5,252 nucleotides of DNA from Comamonas sp. (GTDB lineage: Bacteria; Pseudomonadota; Gammaproteobacteria; Burkholderiales; Burkholderiaceae_C). The first letter of the stretch is position 1, and every line of letters starts with the position of its first letter. Of this stretch, positions 5,027 to 5,252 are shown piece after piece. Location: positions 1 to 5,252 of the forward strand of contig JAFAIY010000081.1 of assembly GCA_019236485.1 (NCBI GenBank). Direction: 5' to 3'. The notes beneath the pieces were generated by a model, which was not told the origin of the DNA, did not search any database, and was given only the letters and a program-made list of their open reading frames with translations. The position numbers and the translations under genes are program-made.

Positions 5027-5252
5027 TCAGCCGTTGGCGCGCTGCTGCAGGATCTCGAAGGCCGGCAGGGTCTTGCCTTCCAGCACTTCGAGGAAAGCGC
5101 CGCCACCCGTGGAGATGTAACCAACCTTGTCTTCGATGCCGTACTTGGCGATGGCCGCCAGGGTGTCGCCGCCGCCGGCGATGCTGAAGGCCGGCGATTC
5201 GGCAATGGCGGCCGCAATCGTCTTGGTGCCGCCCGCAAACTGGTCGAACTCG
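5027..5252 (-). CDS. pgk: Phosphoglycerate kinase, C-terminal end (partial)
   Basis: The last 74 codons and the stop TGA (5029-5027) are present; the rest of the gene, normally about 390-400 residues, lies beyond 5252. Phosphoglycerate kinase transfers phosphate from 1,3-bisphosphoglycerate to ADP in glycolysis and runs in reverse in gluconeogenesis. The visible part is the end of the C-terminal nucleotide-binding domain. It contains the hallmark [15 protein letters not shown] with its GGGDT nucleotide loop, and [20 protein letters not shown] with the conserved S-T-G-G-G-A turn. Sequence identity to the family is obvious by eye. A strong terminator follows. Confidence 0.97.
   Translation of the reverse strand, partial: EFDQFAGGTKTIAAAIAESPAFSIAGGGDTLAAIAKYGIEDKVGYISTGGGAFLEVLEGKTLPAFEILQQRANG

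Noticed and set aside
1..5252. CRISPR arrays, tRNA genes, phage or transposase genes, toxin-antitoxin pairs
   Set aside because: No regular spaced repeats, cloverleaf, recombinase motifs or small paired genes were seen on either strand.

Overview
The window reads as a chromosomal segment of a high-GC betaproteobacterium, most likely a Comamonadaceae member such as Comamonas or Delftia. The evidence is the protein style, GC-rich third positions, and a kdsD-kdsC-lptC gene chain typical of Burkholderiales. The genus is inferred from memory of the families, not from a search. Nothing in the window looks like a recently acquired island.

Positions 1-2584 (minus strand) hold a tightly packed operon for the lipopolysaccharide core and its export. 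Reading downward it runs kdsD (arabinose-5-phosphate isomerase), kdsC (KDO-8-phosphate phosphatase), lptC (LPS export protein anchored in the inner membrane), then the first 134 codons of a short-chain dehydrogenase/reductase that leaves the window. Stop and start codons overlap or nearly touch at every junction (TGATG, ATGA, TAA-GCC-GTG), which points to coupled translation. KdsD and KdsC act at the start and end of KDO synthesis. LptC helps carry finished LPS to the outer membrane. The reductase is the member without an obvious role.

Positions 2585-2698 are a divergent intergenic region with a small inverted repeat and candidate promoters. Positions 2699-3256 (plus strand) encode apt, adenine phosphoribosyltransferase. 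Directly after its stop codon lies a 121-bp element (3257-3377) with near-perfect 12-bp terminal inverted repeats and several internal hairpins. It separates apt from the convergent gene that follows.

Positions 3402-4103 (minus) encode an unrecognised 233-residue protein with a compact alpha/beta core and an Ala/Pro-rich linker. Positions 4261-4740 (minus) encode a stand-alone cyclic-nucleotide-binding-domain protein without a DNA-binding domain. The spacer between them carries a perfect 10-bp-arm palindrome. The spacer upstream of the cNBD gene carries two more hairpins and a candidate promoter.

The window ends with a strong symmetric terminator (4949-4978) and the last 74 codons of pgk, phosphoglycerate kinase (minus, 5027-5252). 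No tRNA, rRNA, CRISPR array, transposase or phage gene was seen.
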